A stretch of DNA of 64,000 bases from Pseudomonas sp. PD9R (GTDB taxonomy: Bacteria > Pseudomonadota > Gammaproteobacteria > Pseudomonadales > Pseudomonadaceae). Where the stretch lies: NCBI RefSeq assembly GCF_019200975.1, contig NZ_JAHTMR010000024.1:1-64000 (forward strand), given 5' to 3'. Positions 25,131 to 34,046 of this stretch are shown one piece after another (the first letter of the stretch is position 1; the number at the start of each line of letters is the position of its first letter). A program made the translations under genes and the position numbers. A model generated the notes under the pieces. That model was given only the letters and a program-made list of their open reading frames with translations, made no database searches and was not told the DNA's origin.

Positions 25131-25820
25131 ATGGCCGAAAAGAAACCGGAAACCACGGTCGACCGCGTCTACCAAGGGGTTTACGAGGCGATCAGCAAGC
25201 ACACCCTGCGTCCTGGCATGAAGCTCGGCGAGGCCTCTTTGGCTGAACTTTTTAATGTCAGCCGAACGTCGGTTCGGGCCGCGCTCAAGCAATTGGAAGC
25301 CGATGGCCTGGTCACCACCGAGCCCAATAAAGGTGCATCGGTGTCATTGCCGAGTGACGAAGAGATCCGCTCGCTGTTCGAAACCCGGCGCCTGGTCGAG
25401 ATCGGCATCGTCAGCGAGCTGTGCCGCCGCCGCGACACCGCTGTGACCCAGGACCTGCGCGATCACCTGTTGCTGGAAGATGAAGCGCATAAAAGCGGGG
25501 ATCACGAACGGCTGATCCATTTGCTCGGCGAATTCCACATCAAACTGGCGCGCAGCCTGAACAATCCGGTGCTGCTGGACTGGTTCCAGAAGCTGATCTC
25601 CCGCGCCTCGCTATACGCCGCTGCACTGGATGACGACAGCCACGAGGCGTGTCGCGATAACGAACACTTGCGGCTGATCGAGTACATCGAGGCGGGTAAC
25701 CAGAGTGCGGCGATCGAGCTGACCTGCATGCACCTCAATGGCATCGAGAAAGCCATTCTTGATGTCGCTGCCACACTCAAAACCGGCTATCACCCGCTCA
25801 AACACCTGATTGAGGTCTAA
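25131..25820 (+). CDS. GntR-family regulator with FCD domain
   Basis: A 229-residue regulator: winged helix (about 10-75) with LGEASLAELFNVSRTSVRAAL, then an all-helical FCD domain with conserved metal-site-like residues (the EFHIKLARSLNN segment and LRLIEYIEAGN). It is divergent from the Pot-type importer operon, which it probably controls in response to the transported compound or a breakdown product. A Shine-Dalgarno-like AAGGAG precedes the ATG. Confidence 0.9.
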   Translation: MAEKKPETTVDRVYQGVYEAISKHTLRPGMKLGEASLAELFNVSRTSVRAALKQLEADGLVTTEPNKGASVSLPSDEEIRSLFETRRLVEIGIVSELCRRRDTAVTQDLRDHLLLEDEAHKSGDHERLIHLLGEFHIKLARSLNNPVLLDWFQKLISRASLYAAALDDDSHEACRDNEHLRLIEYIEAGNQSAAIELTCMHLNGIEKAILDVAATLKTGYHPLKHLIEV

Positions 25821-25830
25821 CCCACATACC

Positions 25831-25916
25831 CTGTAGGAGCTGCCGAAGGCTGCGATCTTTTGACTGTGTTTTTTAAAGACAAGATTAAAAGATCGCAGCC
25901 TGCGGCCGCTCCTACA
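25831..25916. repeat. REPIN-type inverted repeat
   Basis: Complete family A pair (GTAGGAGCTGCCGAAGGC arm, GCCTGCGGCCGCTCCTAC arm) just after the GntR/FCD gene; a probable transcript end. Confidence 0.85.
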
Positions 25917-26033
25917 TTGAGACTGCGTTTTCCATAGACGCCATGGCGATACGAATCAGCTATACCTCCATGAAACCAATAGCATCCACAATGCTCGAAA
26001 CAAACGGGTGAATGTGCGAGGCAGAGCCAGTCG

Positions 26034-28145
26034 ATGCAGTTTCTAGAAGATAGCCACGGATGTTCTGGCTGGGGCGGTGAAATGGCCGGGCGCATTCGTG
26101 CGTTCGACTGGAGCCGGACCGAGTTGGGCGCCCTCGAAACCTGGTCGAAAAGTTTGAGCAGTTCGGTGCAGATGATGCTCGCCTCACCGCTGCCGATGGT
26201 GATGCTCTGGGGCCTTCCCGGCTACATGATCTATAACGACGCTTACTCGGTATTTGCCGGTGGTCGTCACCCTTACCTGTTGGGTTCTCCGGTAGAGCTG
26301 GGCTGGCCAGAAGTGGCCGAATTCAATCGGCATGTCGTGGACACCTGTCTGGCAGGCGGTACATTGTCCTTCCGCAACAAAGAGTTGGTGTTGCTGCGTG
26401 ATGGTGCTCCGGAAGACGTCTGGATGGATCTGTATTACAGCCCCGTGGCTAACGATGATGGTTGCCCGGCCGGGGTCATGGCGATGGTGGTAGAGACCAC
26501 CGAATACATGATTTCCGAACGCCTGCGCCAGGCTGCGGAAAATGCTTATCGCGCCGACAACGAACGGGTGCGCCTGGCCCTGAATGCCGGGGCCTTGCTC
26601 GGCTCGTTCGTGCTCGACATCAAGGCCAACGTACTGAGCGGCGATGAGCGTTTTGCCCGGACCTTTTCCTATCCTCCCGGACAGAACCTGCAAGACCTCT
26701 CGCGGAACATCGCCCAAGAGCAGGTTCACCCCGACGACCTCGGCTGGGTTTTGGAGCAAATGCAGCAGTCAATCGACACGGGTGCGCCCTATAACGCTGA
26801 ATATCGGGTATTGCGCTCCGACGGCAGTTACCTCTGGGTGCTTGCCAGCGGCGCCTGCGAATTCAATGAGCAGGGCGAGCCGTTTCGTTTCCCTGGCGTG
26901 TTGATCGACATTAATGAACGTAAGACCGCCGAAGAATCGCTGCTCAGGTTCACCCGAAATCTTGAGCAGCGGGTGAGCGATGAAGTTGAAGCGCGGCTGG
27001 CGGCGGAAGAACAATTGCGTCAGTCACAGAAACTCGAAGCCATCGGCGGCCTTACCGGCGGCGTGGCCCATGACTTCAACAACCTGTTGCAGGTGATCGC
27101 TGGCAACCTGCACTTGTTGGCCCGGCACGAGTCGCAAAACGCCAACGTGCAACGCCGGGTCGCGGCGTCGATTGCTGCAGTCGAGCGCGGCGCAAAACTG
27201 TCCTCGCAATTGCTCGCATTCGCACGCCGCCAGCCATTGTCCCCGGCGACTTGCACACCCCAGCAGATTTTCGACGGTGTGGGTGAACTGTTGCAGCGCG
27301 CACTGGGAGAAACCATTCAGGTGCATATGACTGCGCCGATAGACCCTTGGCCAGTGTTTGTCGATCGTAATCAGCTGGAAAACGCGATCCTTAACCTGGC
27401 GATCAATGCCCGTGACGCCATGAAGGGAGAGGGCACCATCGAGTTGAGTGCCGACAACATGACGCTCGACGCGGTGTTTTGCGCCAGCAAAGGCATTGTC
27501 GCCGGTGATTATGTGCGGGTGTCGGTGGCAGACACCGGTGTTGGCATGTCGTCGCAGGTACTCGCGCAGGCCTTTGAACCGTTTTTCACCACCAAACCCG
27601 ATGGCCAGGGCACGGGGCTGGGCTTGAGCATGGTGTTCGGTTTCGTCAAACAGAGCGGTGGGCATATCGATATGTCCAGTGTCGTCGGCCAGGGCACTCG
27701 GGTGCAGTTGTATTTTCCGCGCAGCCTGCGGTCGGCGGACAATGAAACAGCCACGCCTGATACCGGGCAACGCGGTGGCCATGAACGGATTCTGGTGGTC
27801 GAAGACAATGAAGCGGTGCGCGTTTCGACGGTGGAATTGCTGCGCGAAGAGGGCTATCAAGTGTCGACGGCGGCCAATGCCGACATCGCCATGCAGATGC
27901 TGCTGGATGGTATGACAGTGGACCTGATCTTCACCGATGTGGTCATGCCCGGCCTGATCAAAAGCTCGGACCTGGCGGCGTGGGCCAAGGTCCAGTCACC
28001 CCCGGTGACGGTGCTGTTCACCTCCGGCCACACCCGTGACATTATCTCGCGCAATCACCAACTGAGCCCGGACACGCATTTGCTGAGCAAACCCTATGGC
28101 CCGGATGCGCTGACCCACATGATCCGCACCGTCCTCAATGGCTGA
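26034..28145 (+). CDS. PAS-containing hybrid sensor histidine kinase
   Basis: A 703-residue cytoplasmic-looking hybrid kinase without clear transmembrane segments. An N-terminal PAS-like region (about 20-170), a second PAS/PAC region (about 185-310, with AEYRVLRSDGSYLWV and LIDINERKTAEE), a HisKA domain with His346 in GGVAHDFNNLLQ, an HATPase domain with NLAINARDAM, DTGVGM and GTGLGLS, then a receiver with Asp635 in IFTDVVMPG. The first region, with WGLPGYMIYNDAY, is common in pseudomonad hybrid kinases. The signal and output are unknown. Its kinase core resembles that of the kinase at 31238-33181. Confidence 0.88.
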   Translation: MQFLEDSHGCSGWGGEMAGRIRAFDWSRTELGALETWSKSLSSSVQMMLASPLPMVMLWGLPGYMIYNDAYSVFAGGRHPYLLGSPVELGWPEVAEFNRHVVDTCLAGGTLSFRNKELVLLRDGAPEDVWMDLYYSPVANDDGCPAGVMAMVVETTEYMISERLRQAAENAYRADNERVRLALNAGALLGSFVLDIKANVLSGDERFARTFSYPPGQNLQDLSRNIAQEQVHPDDLGWVLEQMQQSIDTGAPYNAEYRVLRSDGSYLWVLASGACEFNEQGEPFRFPGVLIDINERKTAEESLLRFTRNLEQRVSDEVEARLAAEEQLRQSQKLEAIGGLTGGVAHDFNNLLQVIAGNLHLLARHESQNANVQRRVAASIAAVERGAKLSSQLLAFARRQPLSPATCTPQQIFDGVGELLQRALGETIQVHMTAPIDPWPVFVDRNQLENAILNLAINARDAMKGEGTIELSADNMTLDAVFCASKGIVAGDYVRVSVADTGVGMSSQVLAQAFEPFFTTKPDGQGTGLGLSMVFGFVKQSGGHIDMSSVVGQGTRVQLYFPRSLRSADNETATPDTGQRGGHERILVVEDNEAVRVSTVELLREEGYQVSTAANADIAMQMLLDGMTVDLIFTDVVMPGLIKSSDLAAWAKVQSPPVTVLFTSGHTRDIISRNHQLSPDTHLLSKPYGPDALTHMIRTVLNG

Positions 28146-28184
28146 ACAAAACGTTCTCATATTCCGGGTGGGAACGATCAAACC

Positions 28185-28268
28185 CTGTTGGAGCTGCCGA
28201 AGGCTGCGATCTTTTGACTTTGCTTTAAAGACAAGATCAAAAGATCGCAGCCTGCGGCAGCTCCTACA
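28185..28268. repeat. REPIN-type inverted repeat
   Basis: Complete family A pair between the hybrid kinase gene and the UvrA-like gene. Confidence 0.85.
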
Positions 28269-28303
28269 TTTGGATTGCGTAACTCTTCAAATAAGGCTGG
28301 CCA

Positions 28304-30934
28304 ATGACTTCAACGCGCACCTCCAACCCTCCCTCAGGCATGGTCAGGGTGCGCGGCGCCCGGGAGCACAACCTCAAGAATGTCGACGTCGATATCCCAC
28401 GCGATGCCTTGGTGGTGTTCACCGGTGTGTCCGGTTCGGGCAAGTCGTCGCTGGCGTTTTCGACGCTGTATGCCGAAGCGCAACGCCGTTACTTCGAATC
28501 CGTCGCTCCGTATGCACGGCGCTTGATCGATCAGGTCGGCGTGCCGGATGTCGATTCCATCGAAGGCTTGCCGCCGGCGGTGGCCTTGCAGCAACAACGG
28601 GGCACGCCAAGCACACGATCTTCGGTGGGCAGTGTGACGACGTTGTCGAGCTTGATCCGAATGTTGTATTCCCGCGCCGGCAGCTACCCGCCGGGGCAAC
28701 CGATGCTGTATGCCGAAGACTTTTCGCCCAACACCCCGCAAGGCGCCTGCTCCGAATGCCACGGGTTGGGTCGGGTGTATGAAGTCACAGAAGCGCTGAT
28801 GGTGCCGGACCCGAGCCTGACCATTCGCCAGCGCGCCGTCGCTTCCTGGCCCATGGCCTGGCAAGGCCAGAACCTGCGCGACATCCTGGTAACCATGGGC
28901 TACGACGTCGATATTCCCTGGCGCGACCTGCCGAAAAAGCAGCGCGACTGGATTCTCTTCACTGAAGAAACTCCGACCGTGCCGGTGTATGCCGGGCTCA
29001 CGCCGGAAGAAACCCGGGTCGCCCTCAAGCGCAAAATGGAGCCCAGTTACCAAGGCACGTTCACCGGCGCGCGTCGCTATATCCTGCACACCTTCACCCA
29101 TTCGCAAAGTGCGCTGATGAAGAAGCGCGTCTCGCAATTCATGCTCGGCAGCCCTTGTCCGTTGTGCGATGGCAAACGACTAAAGCGCGAGGCGTTGTCG
29201 GTGACCTTTGCCGGCTATGACATTGGCGAGCTGTCGCAGATGCCATTGCTGCAAGTGGCTGAAGTCCTGAGGCCGGTGGCAGCCCAGCATTACCTTGAGC
29301 AAGGCGAAGAGGCGGGCGAGGTGTTGACTCACCGTCAGACTCGCGAGGCGCGTGAACAGCGGGTCGCCCACGGCGCCAGCGGCCACGCCAACGCCCCGGA
29401 TGTGCGTCACACGCCTAACCTGTCGGTGGAAAAACGCTTGGCCGCGCAACGGATCGCCCAGGATTTGCTGGAGCGGGTCAGCACCCTGACCGACCTTGGC
29501 CTCGGCTACCTGGCCCTGGAGCGCAGCACGCCGACCTTGTCGTCTGGCGAGTTGCAGCGCCTGCGCCTGGCAACGCAACTGGGTTCGCAGTTGTTCGGCG
29601 TGATCTATGTACTGGACGAACCTTCGGCCGGTCTGCACCCAGCGGATGGCGAAGCGCTGTTTGAAGCCCTGCAACGCTTGAAAGCCGCTGGCAATACCTT
29701 GTTTGTAGTCGAGCACGACCTGGAAACCATGCGCCGTGCCGACTGGTTGATCGACGTTGGCCCTGCGGCAGGCGAACACGGCGGGCGGGTGCTGTACAGC
29801 GGCGTGCCGGCCGGGCTGGCCGACGTGACTGACTCACAGACCCGCGCCTACCTGTTCGCCGAACAGGTAGGCCAGCCCCGAGCAGCGCGCAAGGCCAGTG
29901 ACTGGCTGCGCCTGGAAGGCATTACTCGCAATAACCTGGACAACCTCAGCGTCGAGTTCCCTCTGGGTTGTTTCACGGCGGTAACCGGGGTTTCGGGTTC
30001 GGGTAAATCGAGTCTGGTCAGCCAGGCGTTGCTGGAGTTGGTGGGCGCGCACCTCGGCCGCCCGGCCGCCGATAACGAATCGGAAGAGCTGAGCCTGGAG
30101 GACGACGCGCCGCAAGTCAGCGGCGGCCAAGTCACCGCGGGGCTGGCTTCGATCAAGCGTCTGGTGCAAGTCGATCAGAAACCTATTGGCCGCACGCCGC
30201 GTTCCAACCTAGCGACCTACACCGGGCTGTTCGACAACGTGCGCAAGCTCTACGCCGCCACGCCTGAGGCACAAGCGGCGGGTTACGACGCCGGGCAGTT
30301 TTCATTCAACGTCGCCAAGGGTCGTTGCCCGACCTGTGAAGGTGAGGGGTTTGTCAGTGTCGAGTTGTTGTTCATGCCCAGCGTCTATGCTCCCTGCCCA
30401 ACCTGTCACGGCGCTCGCTACAACCCTGAGACGCTGGCGATCACCTGGGAGGGCCGGAGCATTGCGCAGGTGCTGCAACTAACTGTGGATGAGGCGGTAG
30501 ATGTGTTTGCCGAACAGGCGAGCATTCGCCGTTCGCTGGAGGTGCTGCGTGACATCGGCCTGGGTTACTTGCGACTGGGTCAACCGGCGACTGAGTTGTC
30601 CGGCGGTGAAGCCCAGCGGATCAAACTGGCCACCGAACTGCAACGCAACCAGCGTGGGGCGACGCTGTACGTGCTCGACGAACCGACCACCGGATTGCAT
30701 CCACGGGACGTTGATCGCTTGCTGGAGCAGTTGAATAACCTGGTGACGTCGGGGCACACGGTGATCGTCGTCGAACACGAAATGCGCGTGGTGGCGCAGA
30801 GTGATTGGGTGATTGATATTGGGCCGGGCGCGGGGGATCAGGGCGGCAGGATCGTGGTTGCGGGGACGCCGCAGAAAGTTGCGAAGAGCAAAAAAAGCCG
30901 GACAGCGCCGTTTTTGGCCAGGGTCCTGTTATGA
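28304..30934 (+). CDS. UvrA-like excinuclease ATPase (UvrA paralogue, class II type)
   Basis: An 876-residue ABC-type DNA-binding ATPase. It has two ATPase halves: Walker A GVSGSGKSS at 41-49 and again near 562, signatures LSSGELQRL and LSGGEAQRI, and Walker B YVLDEPSAGLHP and YVLDEPTTGLHP. Zinc-binding CxxC pairs are seen (CSECHGLGR, CPLCDGKR, CPTCEGEGF with CPTCHG). Housekeeping UvrA is about 940 residues; the shorter length and divergent insertion suggest the UvrA2 class, which in other bacteria is linked to DNA damage or drug tolerance and often lacks the UvrB-interaction region. The last 53 bases are part of a 223-bp tandem duplication. Confidence 0.85.
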   Translation: MTSTRTSNPPSGMVRVRGAREHNLKNVDVDIPRDALVVFTGVSGSGKSSLAFSTLYAEAQRRYFESVAPYARRLIDQVGVPDVDSIEGLPPAVALQQQRGTPSTRSSVGSVTTLSSLIRMLYSRAGSYPPGQPMLYAEDFSPNTPQGACSECHGLGRVYEVTEALMVPDPSLTIRQRAVASWPMAWQGQNLRDILVTMGYDVDIPWRDLPKKQRDWILFTEETPTVPVYAGLTPEETRVALKRKMEPSYQGTFTGARRYILHTFTHSQSALMKKRVSQFMLGSPCPLCDGKRLKREALSVTFAGYDIGELSQMPLLQVAEVLRPVAAQHYLEQGEEAGEVLTHRQTREAREQRVAHGASGHANAPDVRHTPNLSVEKRLAAQRIAQDLLERVSTLTDLGLGYLALERSTPTLSSGELQRLRLATQLGSQLFGVIYVLDEPSAGLHPADGEALFEALQRLKAAGNTLFVVEHDLETMRRADWLIDVGPAAGEHGGRVLYSGVPAGLADVTDSQTRAYLFAEQVGQPRAARKASDWLRLEGITRNNLDNLSVEFPLGCFTAVTGVSGSGKSSLVSQALLELVGAHLGRPAADNESEELSLEDDAPQVSGGQVTAGLASIKRLVQVDQKPIGRTPRSNLATYTGLFDNVRKLYAATPEAQAAGYDAGQFSFNVAKGRCPTCEGEGFVSVELLFMPSVYAPCPTCHGARYNPETLAITWEGRSIAQVLQLTVDEAVDVFAEQASIRRSLEVLRDIGLGYLRLGQPATELSGGEAQRIKLATELQRNQRGATLYVLDEPTTGLHPRDVDRLLEQLNNLVTSGHTVIVVEHEMRVVAQSDWVIDIGPGAGDQGGRIVVAGTPQKVAKSKKSRTAPFLARVLL

Positions 30935-31327
30935 GATGAATCAAAAGATCGCAGCCTTCGGCAGCACCTGCATTGATCCGTGTAGGAGCTGCCGAAGGCT
31001 GCGATCTTTTGATCTTAGTTGCCGTCGATGGTACGTCGTACCTTGTCCAGCAGCTCATTGATCTGAAACGGCTTGATCAGCATGTCCATGCCACTGCCGA
31101 GAAACGAAGAGCAAAAAAAGCCGGACAGCGCCGTTTTTGGCCAGGGTCCTGTTATGAGATGAATCAAAAGATCGCAGCCTTCGGCAGCTCCTGCATTGAT
31201 CCGTGTAGGAGCTGCCGAAGGCTGCGATCTTTTGATCTTAGTTGCCGTCGATGGTACGTCGTACCTTGTCCAGCAGCTCGTTGATCTGGAACGGCTTGAT
31301 CAGCATGTCCATGCCACTGCCGAGAAA
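30882..31327. repeat. 223-bp tandem duplication with two REPINs
   Basis: Unit 30882-31104 is repeated at 31105-31327 with three mismatches. Each unit contains the last 53 bases of the UvrA-like gene, an outward-facing REPIN-type pair (30939-31014 and 31162-31237), and about 90 bases of the 3' end of the convergent kinase gene. The first unit therefore carries a dead kinase fragment (31015-31104, minus sense), and the second a dead UvrA tail (31105-31157). A single shared C marks the junctions. Confidence 0.93.
31015..31104 (-). pseudogene. Duplicated 3' fragment of the hybrid kinase gene
   Basis: A 90-base copy of the last codons of the kinase at 31238-33181, produced by the tandem duplication. 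It has the same stop codon but no start and differs at two positions (CTCATTGATCTGAAACG against CTCGTTGATCTGGAACG). It is not expected to be translated. Confidence 0.85.
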
Positions 31328-33181
31328 CACCTGGCGGTTGATGGCGGTTTCGGCGTAGCCGGTCATGAACAGGATTGGCAGCTTCTCGCGCCAGCCGCGC
31401 GCAACGTCGGCAAGTTCACGTCCGGTCATGCGCGGCAGGCCGACATCGGTCAGCAGCAGGTCGATGGATTCATCGTTTTGCAGGCGTTCCAGGGCACCTT
31501 CAATATCGCCCACTTGCGTGCAACGGTAACCGGCATCCACCAGCACCTCGGCCACAAACATGCGCACCGATGGCGTGTCCTCGACAATCAATACATGTTC
31601 ACCGGCACCTTGGGGGTCCACCGTCGTCAACTCGACTTCGCCGGCGGTCGGGTCGGAGCTGGCCGGCAACATAATGGTCACTTCAGTGCCGCGCCGCGCC
31701 ACGCTGCGGATATGTGCATCGCCCCCCGACTGCCGGGCGAAACCGTAGATGGTCGACAGCCCGAGTCCAGTGCCCTGGCCCAGCGGCTTGGTGGTGAAGA
31801 ACGGATCGAATACCTTGTCGATCACATTGTGTTCAATACCGGTGCCGTCATCGCGCACCGACAACGCGACGTAAGCGCCATCAGCCAGATTCGGATCGCC
31901 ATGGGAATAGGCGGCATAGGTGTTGACCCAAATGTTGCCGCCCAGGGGCAGCGCATCTCGCGCATTGATCACCAGGTTGAGCACGGCGCTTTCCAGCTGG
32001 ATCGGATCGACCAGCGCGATGGCGGCTTTGGAGGTGAGTTCCAGTTTCAAGGCAATGCGCTCGCCGATGGTTCGCACCAGCAGTTCTTCAAGTGAACGGA
32101 TGTGCTCGTTGATGTCCACCGGCCGGGTGTCGAGTGGCTGTTGCCGGGCGAAAGCGAGCAGGCGATGGGTCAGAGAGGCCGCGCTCATGGCCGAGCTCAG
32201 GGCCGCTTCGGTGTAGAACTGAACCTTGTCGGTACGTGACGCGGCGACGCGTTTCTGGATCAATTCCAGGCTGGTAATGATGCCGGTCAGCAGGTTGTTG
32301 AAATCATGGGCAATGCCGCCGGTCAATTTGCCCAGTGCGTCCATTTTCTGCACTTGCAACAGTTGGGCCTCGGTGCGTGCGCGTTCGGCGACTTCTTTGG
32401 CCAGTTGGCTAGTAGCATCGTCCAGCCGCGCCAGGTGCGAGCGTTCGCGGTGACGGTGCTCAGTCACATCCTCGACAAAGACCAGGCTCAATTCCGGGGT
32501 GCGATAGGGCGAAATCTGCCATTCGGTTTCACGAATGTCGCCCTGGACACGCATGCTCAGCGTGCCTTTCCAGCGTTCTCCATAGGACAGGCGCAAGCGC
32601 AGTTCTTCGATGATGGCACACTGATCGTCGGCAAAACATTCGCGCAGGGTGTCAGGGTCGAGGTTGTCCTGAATCAGTTGGGCGAACGCATGGTTGCATT
32701 CATGCACCTTCAAATCGGCATCCAGCACCGCGATAGGCGCCGACACATTGACGAAAATCTCGCGAAAACGTGCCTCGCTTTCACGCAGGGCGTTTTCGGT
32801 TTCGCGCACCCGCAACAAGGTGCGCAAGGTTGCCTGCAGGACGTCGGGGTCCACCGGGTGGATCAGATAAGCGTCGGCGCCGGCGTCGAGGCCGGTGATG
32901 ATATCGCCGGTCTGGATTGACGCGGCGGATACGTGAATCACCGGGAGCAGGGCGGTCGCCGGGTCGGAACGCAACTTGCGCACGATGTCGAAGCCACTCA
33001 TGTCCGGCAGGTTGACGTCGAGAATCAGCGCATCGATCACGACACTGCCGATCAGCTCAAGGCCCTCGCTGCCGGTGCCTGCTTCGAGTACTTCATAGCC
33101 GTGACCTTCCAGGCGGCGGCGCAGGGCGTAGCGTGTGGCGACGTTGTCGTCGACGATCAGCAATCGGATGTCACGCTTCAT
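31238..33181 (-). CDS. Hybrid histidine kinase, receiver-PAS-kinase-receiver
   Basis: A 647-residue protein with an N-terminal receiver (Asp55 in ALILDVNLPD), a PAS region (about 135-245, SEARFREIFVNVSAPIAVLD), HisKA with His292 in TGGIAHDFNNLL, HATPase (NLVINARDAL, DDGTGI, GTGLGLS) and a second receiver near the C-terminus (LLLTDVGLPRMTG). It is the last gene of the stressosome operon and overlaps the preceding kinase gene by 11 bases. The N-terminal receiver could take phosphate from that kinase, and no DNA-binding output is present, so the chain may end in protein-protein signalling. Its stop codon lies at the edge of a REPIN. Confidence 0.9.
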   Translation of the reverse strand: MKRDIRLLIVDDNVATRYALRRRLEGHGYEVLEAGTGSEGLELIGSVVIDALILDVNLPDMSGFDIVRKLRSDPATALLPVIHVSAASIQTGDIITGLDAGADAYLIHPVDPDVLQATLRTLLRVRETENALRESEARFREIFVNVSAPIAVLDADLKVHECNHAFAQLIQDNLDPDTLRECFADDQCAIIEELRLRLSYGERWKGTLSMRVQGDIRETEWQISPYRTPELSLVFVEDVTEHRHRERSHLARLDDATSQLAKEVAERARTEAQLLQVQKMDALGKLTGGIAHDFNNLLTGIITSLELIQKRVAASRTDKVQFYTEAALSSAMSAASLTHRLLAFARQQPLDTRPVDINEHIRSLEELLVRTIGERIALKLELTSKAAIALVDPIQLESAVLNLVINARDALPLGGNIWVNTYAAYSHGDPNLADGAYVALSVRDDGTGIEHNVIDKVFDPFFTTKPLGQGTGLGLSTIYGFARQSGGDAHIRSVARRGTEVTIMLPASSDPTAGEVELTTVDPQGAGEHVLIVEDTPSVRMFVAEVLVDAGYRCTQVGDIEGALERLQNDESIDLLLTDVGLPRMTGRELADVARGWREKLPILFMTGYAETAINRQVFLGSGMDMLIKPFQINELLDKVRRTIDGN

Positions 33182-34046
33182 CGGCAGGCTCCATGGCGAT
33201 GGCCAGCGGGATGATCACGAAAAAGGTCGAACCTGTGCCCGGTGTGCTCTGCAATCCGACTTCGCCACCCAACAATCCAGCGAAGCGTTTACACAGGGAC
33301 AGCCCGAGCCCGGTGCCGCGCAGGCGTTTTTGCAGCGGCGAGTCGACCTGGGAAAAGTCTTCGAACAATGCGCCATGTAGCTCGGCAGCGATACCTATTC
33401 CGGTGTCGCTCACGGCAAAACGCACGTGAGTGCTGTTTTCCAGTCTCGCCGACACCCGGACTTCCCCGCGCGTGGTGAACTTCAGTGAGTTGGAAATGAA
33501 ATTGCGCAGGATCTGCGCGAGCTTCTTGTCGTCGGTGTACAAGCGCGGCAGACCCACCGGTTCCTCGAAAATCAGGTCCACGGCCGAGGCATCGACAATC
33601 GGCCGAAACATGCCGCGCAAGGCGGCAAACAGGTCGAACATGTCGAACCAGGCCGGTGAAATGCTGATGCGCCCGGCTTCGATTTTCGCCAGGTCCAGCA
33701 GGTCGTCGACCATGTCGCTCAACTCACGCGCCGAATTGCTGACGAAAGCCACCTGCTTGTGCTGCTCGGGGCTCAACGGGCCGTCCAGTTCATCGGTCAG
33801 CAGGCTGGCAATGCTCAGGATCGAGCCCAGTGGCGTGCGAAATTCATGGCTCATGTACGACAGGAAACGGCTCTTGAGGTCCGAGGCCTGGCGCAATTGC
33901 TCGGCCTGGGTGTCGAGTTCGGCGTACAGCGCCAGGACGCCCTGGTTGGTTTCATCCAGTTCGGCGCGCAGAGCGTCAGATTCGCCTTGCAGTCGCGCAA
34001 TCAGCGCTGCTTGTTCATCAATCTGACTCATGGGTGTTTCAGCCAT
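33171..34046 (-). CDS. Soluble sensor histidine kinase of the stressosome operon
   Basis: A 291-residue kinase without transmembrane segments. A coiled-coil-like N-terminus (about 8-55, ALIARLQGESDALRAELDE) leads to HisKA with His67 in YMSHEFRTPLGS and an HATPase domain (NFISNSLKFT, DTGIGI, GTGLGLS). The start at 34046 (MAETPMSQID) overlaps the phosphatase gene by eight bases; the open frame reaches 34124 but without kinase-like sequence. In the stressosome setting the coiled-coil may be where RsbT or the phosphatase-ATPase binds. That is inferred. Confidence 0.85.
   Translation of the reverse strand: MAETPMSQIDEQAALIARLQGESDALRAELDETNQGVLALYAELDTQAEQLRQASDLKSRFLSYMSHEFRTPLGSILSIASLLTDELDGPLSPEQHKQVAFVSNSARELSDMVDDLLDLAKIEAGRISISPAWFDMFDLFAALRGMFRPIVDASAVDLIFEEPVGLPRLYTDDKKLAQILRNFISNSLKFTTRGEVRVSARLENSTHVRFAVSDTGIGIAAELHGALFEDFSQVDSPLQKRLRGTGLGLSLCKRFAGLLGGEVGLQSTPGTGSTFFVIIPLAIAMEPADEA

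Noticed and set aside
30973..31284. Short plus-strand frames across the duplicated REPINs
   Set aside because: They consist of translated repeat sequence (RSCRRLRSFD-type) seen at every REPIN in the window and are not genes.
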